Source: CAZAGT01 sp964484515
Lineage (GTDB): Bacteria > Desulfobacterota > DSM-4660 > Desulfatiglandales > HGW-15
DNA: 38,075 nt
Assembly (NCBI GenBank): GCA_964484515.1
Contig: CAZAGT010000008.1
Coordinates: 1 to 38,075, forward strand
Direction: 5' to 3'
The position numbers and the translations under genes are program-made. Below the pieces are notes generated by a model, which was not told where the DNA came from, ran no database searches, and was given only the letters and a program-made list of their open reading frames with translations. Shown in pieces: positions 1-8,907 of the stretch (position 1 is the first letter of the stretch; each line of letters opens with the position of its first letter).

Positions 1-28
1 CATTATCATTATACCTTGATAAAGCACC

Positions 29-98
29 AAAGAGATCTGAGCAACTGAAGTCGAGGCGGCAGGCACAGTCGGCCAAGGGTAAGCATTGTGATCTCTTT
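29..98. repeat. Inverted repeat upstream of the first small gene
   Basis: Perfect 9-bp arms AAAGAGATC (29-37) and GATCTCTTT (90-98) lie 52 bases apart in the non-coding leader 1-242. I see no clear promoter or other gene in this leader. The arms could form a regulatory site or a long-looped RNA stem, but 9 bp is short enough to occur by chance. Confidence 0.25.
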
Positions 99-242
99 CG
101 CGCACCCAGAACCCGAATGGTTTCGCAATGAGCAGATGCTTTTAGGGTAATTTGGTTCGCCGACAATTTTTTCTCATCATTGCTTCATCAAATGAACTGA
201 AAAGCCCAAACGATCTCTTCTTTACAGGATCACGGAGAGTAA

Positions 243-536
243 ATGAAACCAAAAGCAAACTCGCAGCACATGGACAATACGGAGAACCAATTGGCTCAGG
301 AGGGCGACCACACAGCAACAAGATTTGCTCTGATTGCCATGAAATACAGGCACGTCTCTGCAAAGCAACTTGCGGAAGCGACGATGAAGCAGGTGCGGGA
401 AGAACTCGAAAAGGGCTCCCGCAGGTCAATTGGCGAGATTTTGGTGGAACTGGGATACATGACCCAGTGCCAAGTCGAACAAGTTCTGAATGAAATGTGC
501 ATTTTAGGAGATGAAAATAGAGATCAGAGAGGCTAG
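243..536 (+). CDS. Small MshEN/GspE-N-like protein, paralog 1
   Basis: A 97-residue cytoplasmic protein without membrane segment. Residues about 28-88 carry two successive half-motifs: one starting TRFALIAM and running through QLAEA to KQ, and one reading IGEILVELGYMT followed by Q..QVL. This repeated layout (R-hydrophobic-G..hydrophobic, then L..A...Q, then IG.IL.ELG.MT..Q) resembles the duplicated motif of MshEN/T2SSE N-terminal domains, which bind cyclic di-GMP or partners in pilus and secretion ATPases. Here it stands alone, without an ATPase. Three clear paralogs occur in the window (596-820, 16008-16196, 16205-16543). The first G of the motif is replaced by A and the N-terminus is longer than in the paralogs. 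A GGAG at 235-238 supports the start. That it is a real gene follows from the family conservation; the domain assignment is an inference from motif shape. Confidence 0.72.
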   Translation: MKPKANSQHMDNTENQLAQEGDHTATRFALIAMKYRHVSAKQLAEATMKQVREELEKGSRRSIGEILVELGYMTQCQVEQVLNEMCILGDENRDQRG

Positions 537-595
537 TCCTCGTCACCTTTAGAAAAGGTCAATAAGTCATTCGCAGAGACACAAGGGGTATGGCT

Positions 596-820
596 ATGAC
601 GGTCCAAACCTTCCGGCATGACCTTAGATTCGGAATGGTAGCTGTGAGAAACAACTTCATCACCGTAGACCAGTTAGTGGAAGCCATTACCATCCAGGTG
701 AAAGAGGATGTCGAGGGAAAACCTCACAGGCCAATTGGAAAGATACTGACTGAAATTGGTCACATGACACCGTTTCAAACACATGAAGTGTTGAAGGACC
801 TTGCGGAGAGTTGTTCATGA
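596..820 (+). CDS. Small MshEN/GspE-N-like protein, paralog 2
   Basis: About 74 residues, essentially only the family domain. Half-motif one runs from LRFGMVAV through ITVDQLVEA to IQ; a linker EDVEGKPHR follows; half-motif two is IGKILTEIGHMT with Q..EVLKDL. It is closest to the paralog at 16205-16543, sharing the linker EGKPHR. The first ATG at 590 touches the AGGGG at 584-588, so I prefer the second in-frame ATG at 596, seven bases from it. It follows the first paralog in the same direction after 59 bases and may be cotranscribed. Its stop lies two bases before the start of a decayed third copy. Function unknown; cyclic di-GMP binding or docking to a signalling protein is a hypothesis. Confidence 0.72.
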   Translation: MTVQTFRHDLRFGMVAVRNNFITVDQLVEAITIQVKEDVEGKPHRPIGKILTEIGHMTPFQTHEVLKDLAESCS

Positions 821-821
821 G

Positions 822-964
822 ATGCAGACAAGAGGCTGTAACAGACACTTTGGCACCGTTGCGGTTGAGACGCATTCCTCAGTAGGGAGCAGGTTACGGA
901 TGCGTTGAAGACTTAGGTCATGTAGGAACTTGAACTAGGAAAGCACAGGTTTACGGGTAGGATG
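822..964 (+). pseudogene. Decayed copy of the small MshEN-like gene
   Basis: From ATG at 822 the translation MQTRGCNRHFGTVAVETHSSV matches the family start RFG.VAV. After a frame change near 883-888 the other frame gives EQVTDALKT, stop, VM, stop, ELELGKHRFTGRM, which matches QLVEA..IQ..ED.EGK.HR.IG.I. Both stops are TAG where the family has or tolerates glutamine, consistent with CAG to TAG changes. The similarity ends at about 964. The start lies directly behind paralog 2, as in a tandem duplication. The frameshift plus two stops make it a relic. Confidence 0.6.
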
Positions 965-1274
965 TCGCATGGCAAAGGTTTTTGTGAACTCCTCTCCACA
1001 TTTTCTTTGGTTGCCTTCACTACTATGCCAAGGGCTTGTGGACATCGATTGGGGATTCAACAGGTGGAGGGATGCGTTACAAAAACCAGCGGCGGACAAA
1101 GGCCGTTAACAATCCCCCTATCAGAATTCGATGGGCGCGCCAATCGCTTTTTCTCACAGATCTGCATGAATGTTCCAGCCAACATTACGGAAACAGCTTA
1201 TGCGAAATCATTTGGTGTTGAGAAGATGGTTTGTTCTGACGACTACAGTCAAAATGTTCCTGAGGTAATTCAAG
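965..1274. other. Intergenic region without recognisable gene
   Basis: A 310-base stretch between the decayed small gene and the first kinase. An open frame runs through it, but its translation matches nothing I know and has no family motif. It may hold the kinase promoter; I see no convincing -35/-10 or -24/-12 pair. Confidence 0.4.
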
Positions 1275-3884
1275 ATGGAACCAGAGTTTTCAAACCATAC
1301 GGCACAAGATTTCATCCGAATCCGCCATGAGTTATTCGAATTCTCCGCCTCCCACTCCCTTGAAGAACTGCTTCAGAAAACCCTAGACGAATTAGGTGTA
1401 TTGACCGAAAGCCCCATCGGTTTCTATCATTTTTTGAGTAGCGACCGGAACACTTTTTCTCTCCAGGCTTGCTCGACGCGAACGGTCAAGGAATTCTGCA
1501 AAGCAGAAAGAAGACGGATGCATTATGCAATTGGCCAAGCAGGCGTATGGGCGGACTGCGTCCAACAGCAGCGGCCGGTGATCCATAATAATTATCCTTC
1601 CTTGCCGCACCGAAAGGGATGGCCGCCGGGCCACCCAGCGGTCGTTCGGGACCTTGTTGTGCCGATCATGAGGGCCGGCACGATCGTGGCCATCCTCGCG
1701 GTAGGGAACAAAGCCACGGAATATACTGAGAAGGATGTCGAAATCGTTTCCTTCCTGGCAGACGCGGCCCATGAGATCGTCGAGAGGAAGCGAATAGAAG
1801 ACGCACTTCGTAAAGACAGAGATACTGCACGGCTATATCTTGATGTAGCCAGTGTTATATTTGTTGCCCTCAACAGGAAAGGAGAAGTGACTCTCATTAA
1901 CCGTAAGGGATGTGAGGTTCTTGGGTACAGCGAAGAGGAAATCGTGGGGAAGAACTGGTTTGAGAATTTTATTCCTAAGTGGTTAAGGGACGATCTGATT
2001 ACAGTTTCAAAGAAATTGCTGAACGGCGAAATACAAACTGCCGAGCATCGCGAAATCCCGATCCTCACAAGGTACGGTGAGGAAAAAATGCTTGCGTGGC
2101 ACAACACAATCTTAAGGGATGACGAAGGAAGAGTAATCGGCCATCTCAGCTCCGGTCAAGACATCACGGACCGCAGGGAAATCGAACAGAAACTGCGGGA
2201 GAGCGAGGATAGGTTTCGAATACTAGCTGAATGTACTTCTGAAGGCATATTACTTCATGAAAAGGGAAACATTATAGATGTAAATAAGGCCTTTGCTGAA
2301 ATGTTCGGCTATAAACAGTCTGAGTTAATAGGTATGGACGCTATGCACCTTATTGCCCCGGAATCTATCGAACTTGTCCGTTCTAAAATCGCGAAGGAGT
2401 ATCAACGGTCTTATGAAGCTGTAGGATTAAGAAAGGATGGCTCAAGTTTTCTAATGGAAGTTAGCGCAAGGATGATTGATTTTAGAGGTAAAAGAATTCG
2501 TGTTGTAGCATGCCACGACATTAGTGAGCGCAAGCGGGCCGAAGAGACATTGCGGGAATCAGAATTGAAATATAAGACCCTAACTGAAAACTCTATCGCT
2601 GGCATTTTTATTCATCAAGATGACAAGTATGTGTATATTAATGAGAAATTCGCTGAAATGCATGGATATAGATCCGACGAACTGCTTGGAATGAATCACT
2701 ATCAATTGATCCATCCGGATTACAGAGAATTAATAGGAGGAAGAGCCCACAAAAGGTTAAAAGGTGAACAAGTCCCCAAGAAATATGAAATAAGGAAACT
2801 CCATAAGAATCGACAGACTGTCTGGCATGAAATAATGGTGAGTGATCCCATCATTTATAAGGGTAAACCGGGAATTATGGGACTCGAAATTGATGTCACT
2901 ACCCGCAAGAATATGGAAGATCGGCTTCGTCAGGCGCAGAAAATGGAGGCCATCGGCACTCTCGCGGGAGGCATTGCGCACGATTTTAATAATATCCTGT
3001 CTCCCTTGGTCGGTTTTGCTGAGCTGCTAAGAGAAGACATACCAGCAGACAGCCCGTTACAGGAGAATGTCGATGAGATTCTTCGTGCTGCTTTCAGGTC
3101 AAGAGACCTGATAAGACAAATCCAGGCATTCAGCCGCCAAAGCGAACAAGACCTGAAACCAATTAGGGTGCAGCCCATAGTCAAAGAGATCATAAAGTTG
3201 CTTCGGTCCTCGATCCCAACAACCATAGATATTCTACAGGACATTGATCCCAATTGCGGTGTCATCATTGCCGATCCAACTCAAGTCCATCAAATCGTTA
3301 TGAATCTGGCTACGAATGCTTATCATGCCATGGAGGAGACCGGAGGCAGGCTCACAGTCCATTTAAGACAGGTCCAGTTGAAATCATATCAATCACCTGT
3401 TTCAGAATTATCGCCCGGTGACTATGCTCTGCTCATCATTGCTGATACGGGCGTCGGTATTGAAAAGGATGTAATGGACAAGATTTTCGATCCTTATTTT
3501 ACGACAAAAGAAACTGATAAGGGGACCGGCCTTGGGCTTTCAGTCGTGCAGGGAATTGTCGATAGCTGTAGCGGCATAACTCGTGTCTACAGCGAACCTG
3601 GAAAAGGGACTGAGGTGCATGTATATCTGCCAGTAATGGGGCGAAAGACTGATCAAAGACGCATTGACAGGGGCCGACCTATCCAGATCGGCACCGAAAG
3701 AATCCTTGTAGTTGACGATGAAGAGGCTATTGTCAGAATGGAGCAGCAGATGCTTGAGCGACTGGGGTATCTTATAAGCATATCTAGAATACCTTGCAAA
3801 CCGGGACCAGAAAATCGCCAAAATATGGTTGTGGCGCGTCAAGGCCCTGACAGACTATTCAAGGTTAGCACAGATCGACCTTGA
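1275..3884 (+). CDS. GAF-PAS-PAS-PAS histidine kinase with a truncated receiver
   Basis: An 869-residue soluble sensor kinase without membrane segments. Order: GAF about 15-172 (PVIHNNYPS, NK..EYTEKD pattern), PAS about 183-300, 307-420 and 426-545, a HisKA dimerisation domain about 552-620 with phospho-acceptor H569 in GGIAHDFNNILS, and HATPase_c about 660-785 with the N box (NLATNAYHAM), DTGVGI and GTGLGLS. A receiver starts at about 806 (RILVVDDEEAIV) but matches only through LGY; the last 40 or so residues are unrelated and the phospho-acceptor Asp and Lys are absent. The kinase core looks intact, so it could still phosphorylate a separate regulator, for example a receiver encoded downstream. 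A GAGG at 1262-1265 supports the start. The signal sensed is unknown. Confidence 0.9.
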   Translation: MEPEFSNHTAQDFIRIRHELFEFSASHSLEELLQKTLDELGVLTESPIGFYHFLSSDRNTFSLQACSTRTVKEFCKAERRRMHYAIGQAGVWADCVQQQRPVIHNNYPSLPHRKGWPPGHPAVVRDLVVPIMRAGTIVAILAVGNKATEYTEKDVEIVSFLADAAHEIVERKRIEDALRKDRDTARLYLDVASVIFVALNRKGEVTLINRKGCEVLGYSEEEIVGKNWFENFIPKWLRDDLITVSKKLLNGEIQTAEHREIPILTRYGEEKMLAWHNTILRDDEGRVIGHLSSGQDITDRREIEQKLRESEDRFRILAECTSEGILLHEKGNIIDVNKAFAEMFGYKQSELIGMDAMHLIAPESIELVRSKIAKEYQRSYEAVGLRKDGSSFLMEVSARMIDFRGKRIRVVACHDISERKRAEETLRESELKYKTLTENSIAGIFIHQDDKYVYINEKFAEMHGYRSDELLGMNHYQLIHPDYRELIGGRAHKRLKGEQVPKKYEIRKLHKNRQTVWHEIMVSDPIIYKGKPGIMGLEIDVTTRKNMEDRLRQAQKMEAIGTLAGGIAHDFNNILSPLVGFAELLREDIPADSPLQENVDEILRAAFRSRDLIRQIQAFSRQSEQDLKPIRVQPIVKEIIKLLRSSIPTTIDILQDIDPNCGVIIADPTQVHQIVMNLATNAYHAMEETGGRLTVHLRQVQLKSYQSPVSELSPGDYALLIIADTGVGIEKDVMDKIFDPYFTTKETDKGTGLGLSVVQGIVDSCSGITRVYSEPGKGTEVHVYLPVMGRKTDQRRIDRGRPIQIGTERILVVDDEEAIVRMEQQMLERLGYLISISRIPCKPGPENRQNMVVARQGPDRLFKVSTDRP

Positions 3885-3888
3885 TTGA
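3778..3888 (+). pseudogene. Possible C-terminal fragment of an unidentified gene
   Basis: In the frame shifted from the kinase, right where its receiver similarity stops, an open stretch reads AYLEYLANRDQKIAKIWLWR and then VKALTDYSRLAQIDLD before a TGA. It looks like a real protein tail more than the kinase frame does here. I do not recognise the family. One reading is that a deletion or recombination joined the kinase to the 3' end of another gene; the peptide may also be chance. Confidence 0.25.
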
Positions 3889-3956
3889 AATCGAAAATCT
3901 ATGTGTTTGTGAAATGTATATAGCTGAAATCATAATCGAATATCCTTAATTCCGTT

Positions 3957-3972
3957 CGGCATGAATCCTGCT
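3957..3972 (+). promoter_or_regulatory. Candidate sigma-54 (-24/-12) promoter
   Basis: TCGGCATGAATCCTGCT has GG at 3958-3959 and GC at 3970-3971, the 12-base offset required of RpoN promoters (consensus TGGCAC-N5-TTGCT). It lies about 55 bases upstream of the preferred start of the following kinase. Mismatches at the flanking T positions make this a weak match. Confidence 0.28.
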
Positions 3973-4026
3973 CAGTGAAAAGTGGAGCCAAGTAATTTCC
4001 AACACCTTCTTACAGGAAATCAGGGT

Positions 4027-7000
4027 ATGAAGAGAATACTAGTGGTTGATAACGACCCGGTCATGTTGAAATTCATGACCAATTTACTTGAAAACAAAGG
4101 GCACCAGGTCCTGTCGGCAGACGACGGGTTGCCTGCTCTGGAAATTCTCAATAGTTTCGTACCGGACGTCATGTTTGTTGACCTTGTCATGTCCTATATC
4201 AACGGAGACAAACTGTGTCGGATCGTTCGGAAAACACCCAGGCTCAGAGGCATTTACATTGTCGTTCTTTCTGCGATCGCTCCCGAGGAAAGCGTAAAGC
4301 TGGCCGAACTTGGCGCCGATGCCTGCATTGCCAAAGGGCCATTTAATAAAATGTCGGAGCATGTTCTAGACTTGATATCACAGATCGATTTGAACAACAG
4401 TGGATCTCTATCAAGGAAAACCAAAGGGCTTGAAGACCACAATCACAACAAAATAGTACAGGAATTATTATCATCAACAAAACATTTCCAAGTCATGCTA
4501 GGTAGTATTACCGAGGGTGTCATGGAACTCACCCTTGAGGGTAAGATAGTCTATGCTAACCCTGCTGCCATTTCCATGGTTTCAATTCCCGAAGAAAGTC
4601 TATTAGGCTTGAATTTGCATGAACTGTTCTTGACAAATCAGCGCAAGAGGGTTGAGGAACTGTTTGCCAAAATCGACCAAGCAGCTCAGGCGGTTACCGA
4701 AACCTCGCTAGCATTACTGAATAACAAAGATGTGATGTTGAAGATCTTGCCAATAGAAGATAAGGAATGCAGGTCTTTCATGATCATTTTGAATGACATG
4801 ACAGATCGAAAGAGTACGGAGAAGTCCCTGAAACTCACGCAATTTGCCATCGATCACTCTTCGGACGCAGCTTTATGGATGGAACCTGATGGTCGGATCA
4901 TTTATGTGAACGAGGCGGCATGCCGTCATCTCGACTATTCGAGGAAAGAACTGCTGACAATGACAGTCGCCGACATTGATCCCGACTTTTCAAGAGAGAA
5001 CTGGCCGGACCAGTGGGCAGAAGTCAAGCGTCAGGGCACGATTCTTTTGGAGTCCCAACATCGAACCAAGGATGGCAGGCAGTTTCCGGTAGAGACTGTA
5101 AACAACTATCTAAAGTTCGATGGACGAGAGTATGACTGTACCTTTGCCCGAGACATTAGTGATCGAAAACGCGAGGAGGAGAAGGTCCGAAGATTGCAGA
5201 AAGAACTCCAAATCATCATGGACTCTGTTCCCGCTTTGATTGCATACAAAAATACTAACAATCGCTACATTCGGATTAACAAAACCTATGCGGATTCCAT
5301 TAATGTACCAAGGAGCAGTATCGAGGGAAAATCAGCTTTTGATATAACCCCAAACCGTGAACTAGCCGAGGCATATTGGAGAGATGACAGAGAGGTAATT
5401 TCGTCAGGCATTCCCAAAAGAAATATCATCGAACCACTAGTAACTGATGAGACAAGATGGTTACAAACCGACAAGATCCCTTACAGAGACGAGAACGGTA
5501 AGATCGCAGGCATAATTGCGTTCTGTATCGACATCACGTCAAGACTGCGGGCAGAAAAGGCCTTGAAGGAGTCTCACCAGACGCTTTTAACGATCTTGGA
5601 CACTATCAGCGCAGACATCTACGTTGCCGACTTAGACACACATGAAGTGATATTTGCGAACAAGCACATGCGAGATAGTTTTGGTCATGATCTGGTGGGT
5701 CATAAGTGCTGGCAGGTTTTCCGAGGCGGAACGAGACCTTGTGATTTCTGTACAAACGCCAAATTGGTGGACCGGAAAGGTCAACCCAGAGGTGTTGTCG
5801 TTTGGGAAGCTGAGAATCCTATCACAGGAAGATGGTATATCAATCACGATCAGGCTATTAGGTGGCTCAACGGGCGTTTGGTGCGAATTCAGATCGCCAC
5901 CGACGCCACAGAACGCAAACAAGCGGAGAATGCACTTAAGGAGTCTGAAGAAAAGTACAGAACCCTGGTGGAAAGCTCTTCCGATGCCATCTTGTTAATG
6001 GATCCGGAGCGGAGGGTTGTGTCTTGCAATCAAGCTTTTCTCGATCTATTTGGCTATGAAAGAGATGAACTAGAGGGAAAGTCGATAAGGCTCATTCATC
6101 AATCAGATGATTCCTTTCGTTCCTTTGGGGAGAGGGCTTACCCTGTGATTCACAGAGTTGGTACCTACAGGACAGAATGGGATTTCATGCGTAAGGATGG
6201 CTCTGTCTTTCCTGCGGAGACAGTTACGTCGGCCATAAGACTTTCTGAAACTCTTATCGACGGTTATGTGGCCATTATTAGGGACTTCACTGAGCGTACG
6301 CGCATGGAGAACGCGATCAAAGATGATAGAGAGAAGCTTCTCTCCCTATTTGACAGTATTGATGAACCCATCTATGTTTCTGATCCTAAGTCTTATGAAG
6401 TGCTTTATGTGAATACATCAACGAAAGATGTATTCGGGCAAAATATCGTTGGAAAGAAATGTCACAAGGTTTTCCAGAATTTGAATGAACCATGTGACTT
6501 TTGTACTAATCCCATACTCTTCGCAGAAGATCAGGAAAACGCCTACACGTGGGAATTTCAGAACAAAAGGAACGGGCGATGGTATCGCTGTATTGATAAG
6601 GCAATTTCGTGGCCGGATGGGAGGAAGGTCCGGTACGAATTGGCTATAGATATTCATGCTCGCAAACAGGCTGAGGATGCACTCCGGGAGAATGAGGAGA
6701 AGTATCGCCAGCTGTTTCAATTAAGCTCAAGCGCCCTCTTTCTGATCGAGAGAAAAACACGTCGCATCCTTGATCTGAACCAAGCTGGAATCGACGTCTA
6801 TGGCTATACTCGAGAAGAGGCCCTTAAGATGAAAGCCGACGACTTCTCTACGGAACCCGAAAAAACATTCCAGGCAATCGCACGGGGTGAGGCAGTGATT
6901 CCGGTGCGCTATCATCGCAAGAAAGATGGAACGCTATTCCCCGCTGAAATATCCATTTGTTACTTCCCATTGCGCGGCAAAGATGTTTGCCTCACGGCTA

Positions 7001-8574
7001 TTCATGACATCACAGCCCGCGAGCAGGCCGAACGAGAACTCCGGAACAGCGAGGAGAGGTACCGTGCAACTGTTCAGAGCATTCCAGACTCGATTTCTAT
7101 ATCAAGACTAAAGGATGGCCTTATTTTGTATGTGAATGAAGGCTTCAGCCAAATATTCGGCTACTCACGGGAGGAAGTCATTGGCAAAACCGCTTACAAT
7201 TTAGATCTTTATGTAAATCCGAAAGTTCGAAAGCGACTCGCCAGAGTCTTGAAGAAAGAAGGAGAAGTGCAGGGCATTGAACTCAAATTTCGAAAGAAAG
7301 ACGGTACCGTAGTTGAGGCTCTGTTTTCAGCGAGGACTTTACAGTATAATGAAGAAGAGTGTATGGTGGTAGTCGTCAAGGACATCACATCAATGAAACA
7401 GACTGAACGAGAAAGAGCGCGACTTCAACATCAACTGCAGCATATTCAGAAGTTGGAGGCTATAGGTGTTCTTGCTGGCGGGGTCGCCCACGATTTCAAT
7501 AACATCCTTTCAGCCATTGTCGGTTTTACCGACTTGTCCCTTGATGATGTAGCAAAGGGGACTATTTTGCATAGCAACCTTCAGGAAGTGCGAAAGGCCA
7601 GCAGGCGTGCCCGGGATTTGATAAAACAGATCCTAGCCTTCAGCCGTCAGTCTACAGAAGAGCGGAAACCACTGGAGATCGCTCCCATCGCCAAAGAAGT
7701 CATTAAATTGCTCCGTGCTTCATTACCCAGCACCATAGAAATCCGCTCGAATATCAGGACCGATCTAGGCGTTATCTTAGCCGATCCAACGGAAATCCAT
7801 CAAGTGCTAATGAACCTATGCACGAATGCAGGTCAGGCCATGCAGGAAGAGGGTGGAACGCTGGAGCTGAACCTGGCTAGAATGACCGCAACCTCTGCTT
7901 TTGCCGCCAGCCATCCGGACCTGAATGCCGGCTCTTACCTAAGGTTGACGGTAAGGGATACGGGCTGTGGTATGAGAGCGGATATCGTGCAACGGATCTT
8001 CGATCCTTACTTCACTACTAAAGAGAAAGGGCATGGAACCGGGCTCGGATTGGCGGTGGTTCATGGTATTGTCAAAGATTTAGGTGGTGAGATCCGAGTG
8101 GAAAGCGAGCCAGGTAAAGGCACCTCTTTCGAGGTGTATCTGCCTGTTTTTGACAGAGAAATAGAGACAGAAACAAAGTCGGTAGAATCTTTTCGCACCG
8201 GAAATGGCCAGTCTGTCCTCTTTGTGGATGACGAGTACGCTGTGACGAGAGTATTCGAGGAGATACTCAAATCCCTGGGATACAAACCAGAGACGAGAAC
8301 CAGCAGTATCGAGGCCCTGGAGCTTTTTCGCGCAAAGCCTGATGAGTTTGACCTCGTTATCACCGACATGACAATGCCTAATATGACAGGCGACAAATTG
8401 GCGAAGGAGCTATTGCGAATCCGACCCGATATCCCGATAATCCTTTGCACGGGATTCAGCGAGAAAATATCACCACAAAAAGCAGAGGACATTGGAGTTC
8501 GTGCGTTTCTCATGAAGCCCATCGAAAAACGGGAAATGGCGCAGACCATACAAGCGATCTTAAACAACCCCTAA
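4027..8574 (+). CDS. Hybrid histidine kinase REC-PAS8-HisKA-HATPase-REC
   Basis: A 1515-residue soluble hybrid kinase. Residues 1-120 are a receiver (D8, D10, phospho-acceptor D52 in FVDLVM). Eight PAS domains follow, starting near 155, 268, 394, 518, 641, 768, 891 and 1009. HisKA carries H1155 (GGVAHDFNNILSA), HATPase_c spans about 1245-1375 (DTGCGM, GTGLGLAVV), and a complete receiver ends the protein at about 1395-1515 (FVDDE, VITDMTMP, K in LMKPIE). PAS4 (about 560-577) and PAS6 (about 812-829) each have the same cysteine triad, KC followed by PCDFC, which suggests redox, metal or cofactor sensing. The preferred ATG at 4027 starts directly at MKRILVVDND and has AGGA nine bases upstream; an in-frame GTG at 3982 would add 15 residues. 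The next genes encode more receivers and a kinase, implying a local phosphorelay. Confidence 0.92.
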   Translation: MKRILVVDNDPVMLKFMTNLLENKGHQVLSADDGLPALEILNSFVPDVMFVDLVMSYINGDKLCRIVRKTPRLRGIYIVVLSAIAPEESVKLAELGADACIAKGPFNKMSEHVLDLISQIDLNNSGSLSRKTKGLEDHNHNKIVQELLSSTKHFQVMLGSITEGVMELTLEGKIVYANPAAISMVSIPEESLLGLNLHELFLTNQRKRVEELFAKIDQAAQAVTETSLALLNNKDVMLKILPIEDKECRSFMIILNDMTDRKSTEKSLKLTQFAIDHSSDAALWMEPDGRIIYVNEAACRHLDYSRKELLTMTVADIDPDFSRENWPDQWAEVKRQGTILLESQHRTKDGRQFPVETVNNYLKFDGREYDCTFARDISDRKREEEKVRRLQKELQIIMDSVPALIAYKNTNNRYIRINKTYADSINVPRSSIEGKSAFDITPNRELAEAYWRDDREVISSGIPKRNIIEPLVTDETRWLQTDKIPYRDENGKIAGIIAFCIDITSRLRAEKALKESHQTLLTILDTISADIYVADLDTHEVIFANKHMRDSFGHDLVGHKCWQVFRGGTRPCDFCTNAKLVDRKGQPRGVVVWEAENPITGRWYINHDQAIRWLNGRLVRIQIATDATERKQAENALKESEEKYRTLVESSSDAILLMDPERRVVSCNQAFLDLFGYERDELEGKSIRLIHQSDDSFRSFGERAYPVIHRVGTYRTEWDFMRKDGSVFPAETVTSAIRLSETLIDGYVAIIRDFTERTRMENAIKDDREKLLSLFDSIDEPIYVSDPKSYEVLYVNTSTKDVFGQNIVGKKCHKVFQNLNEPCDFCTNPILFAEDQENAYTWEFQNKRNGRWYRCIDKAISWPDGRKVRYELAIDIHARKQAEDALRENEEKYRQLFQLSSSALFLIERKTRRILDLNQAGIDVYGYTREEALKMKADDFSTEPEKTFQAIARGEAVIPVRYHRKKDGTLFPAEISICYFPLRGKDVCLTAIHDITAREQAERELRNSEERYRATVQSIPDSISISRLKDGLILYVNEGFSQIFGYSREEVIGKTAYNLDLYVNPKVRKRLARVLKKEGEVQGIELKFRKKDGTVVEALFSARTLQYNEEECMVVVVKDITSMKQTERERARLQHQLQHIQKLEAIGVLAGGVAHDFNNILSAIVGFTDLSLDDVAKGTILHSNLQEVRKASRRARDLIKQILAFSRQSTEERKPLEIAPIAKEVIKLLRASLPSTIEIRSNIRTDLGVILADPTEIHQVLMNLCTNAGQAMQEEGGTLELNLARMTATSAFAASHPDLNAGSYLRLTVRDTGCGMRADIVQRIFDPYFTTKEKGHGTGLGLAVVHGIVKDLGGEIRVESEPGKGTSFEVYLPVFDREIETETKSVESFRTGNGQSVLFVDDEYAVTRVFEEILKSLGYKPETRTSSIEALELFRAKPDEFDLVITDMTMPNMTGDKLAKELLRIRPDIPIILCTGFSEKISPQKAEDIGVRAFLMKPIEKREMAQTIQAILNNP

Positions 8575-8907
8575 GGCCGCCGTCTCTCTTATCACAGTCC
8601 ATCTCGCCTGATTGGATCTTTTCTAGAAAAACCGGTAGGTTAAAGCACTTCCGAACCGGCTGGCAAAAGCGCCAGAGTCACCTCCCGTCGATCTCTCAGG
8701 GCTTTCATACAGATTATGCTCGCCTTGGGTCCAGGAACTCAACCACTTTCTTAATAAAACCCTAAACAAGAAGCTCCAATTTGCCGAAATAAGAATCAAT
8801 TGTCCATTTTCCTGACGATTCATTCCGCGGAGGCTCTTCCGCCATATGAAGCAGGTTGCCTCGAGACAATACAACGGGTTCCTGCAGAGAGACCAAAGGA
8901 ACATGTA
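8575..8907. other. Intergenic leader of the kinase-HDOD-HD unit
   Basis: A 333-base gap without a gene of its own. It contains a small hairpin, CTGGC-AAAAGC-GCCAG (8660-8675), without a T run, so it is a doubtful terminator. The promoter of the downstream three-gene unit probably lies here, but I cannot point to it. Confidence 0.4.

Noticed and set aside
962..1330. A 122-residue plus-strand frame before the first kinase.
   Set aside because: No recognisable motif, overlaps the kinase start, and its beginning is the end of the decayed small gene.
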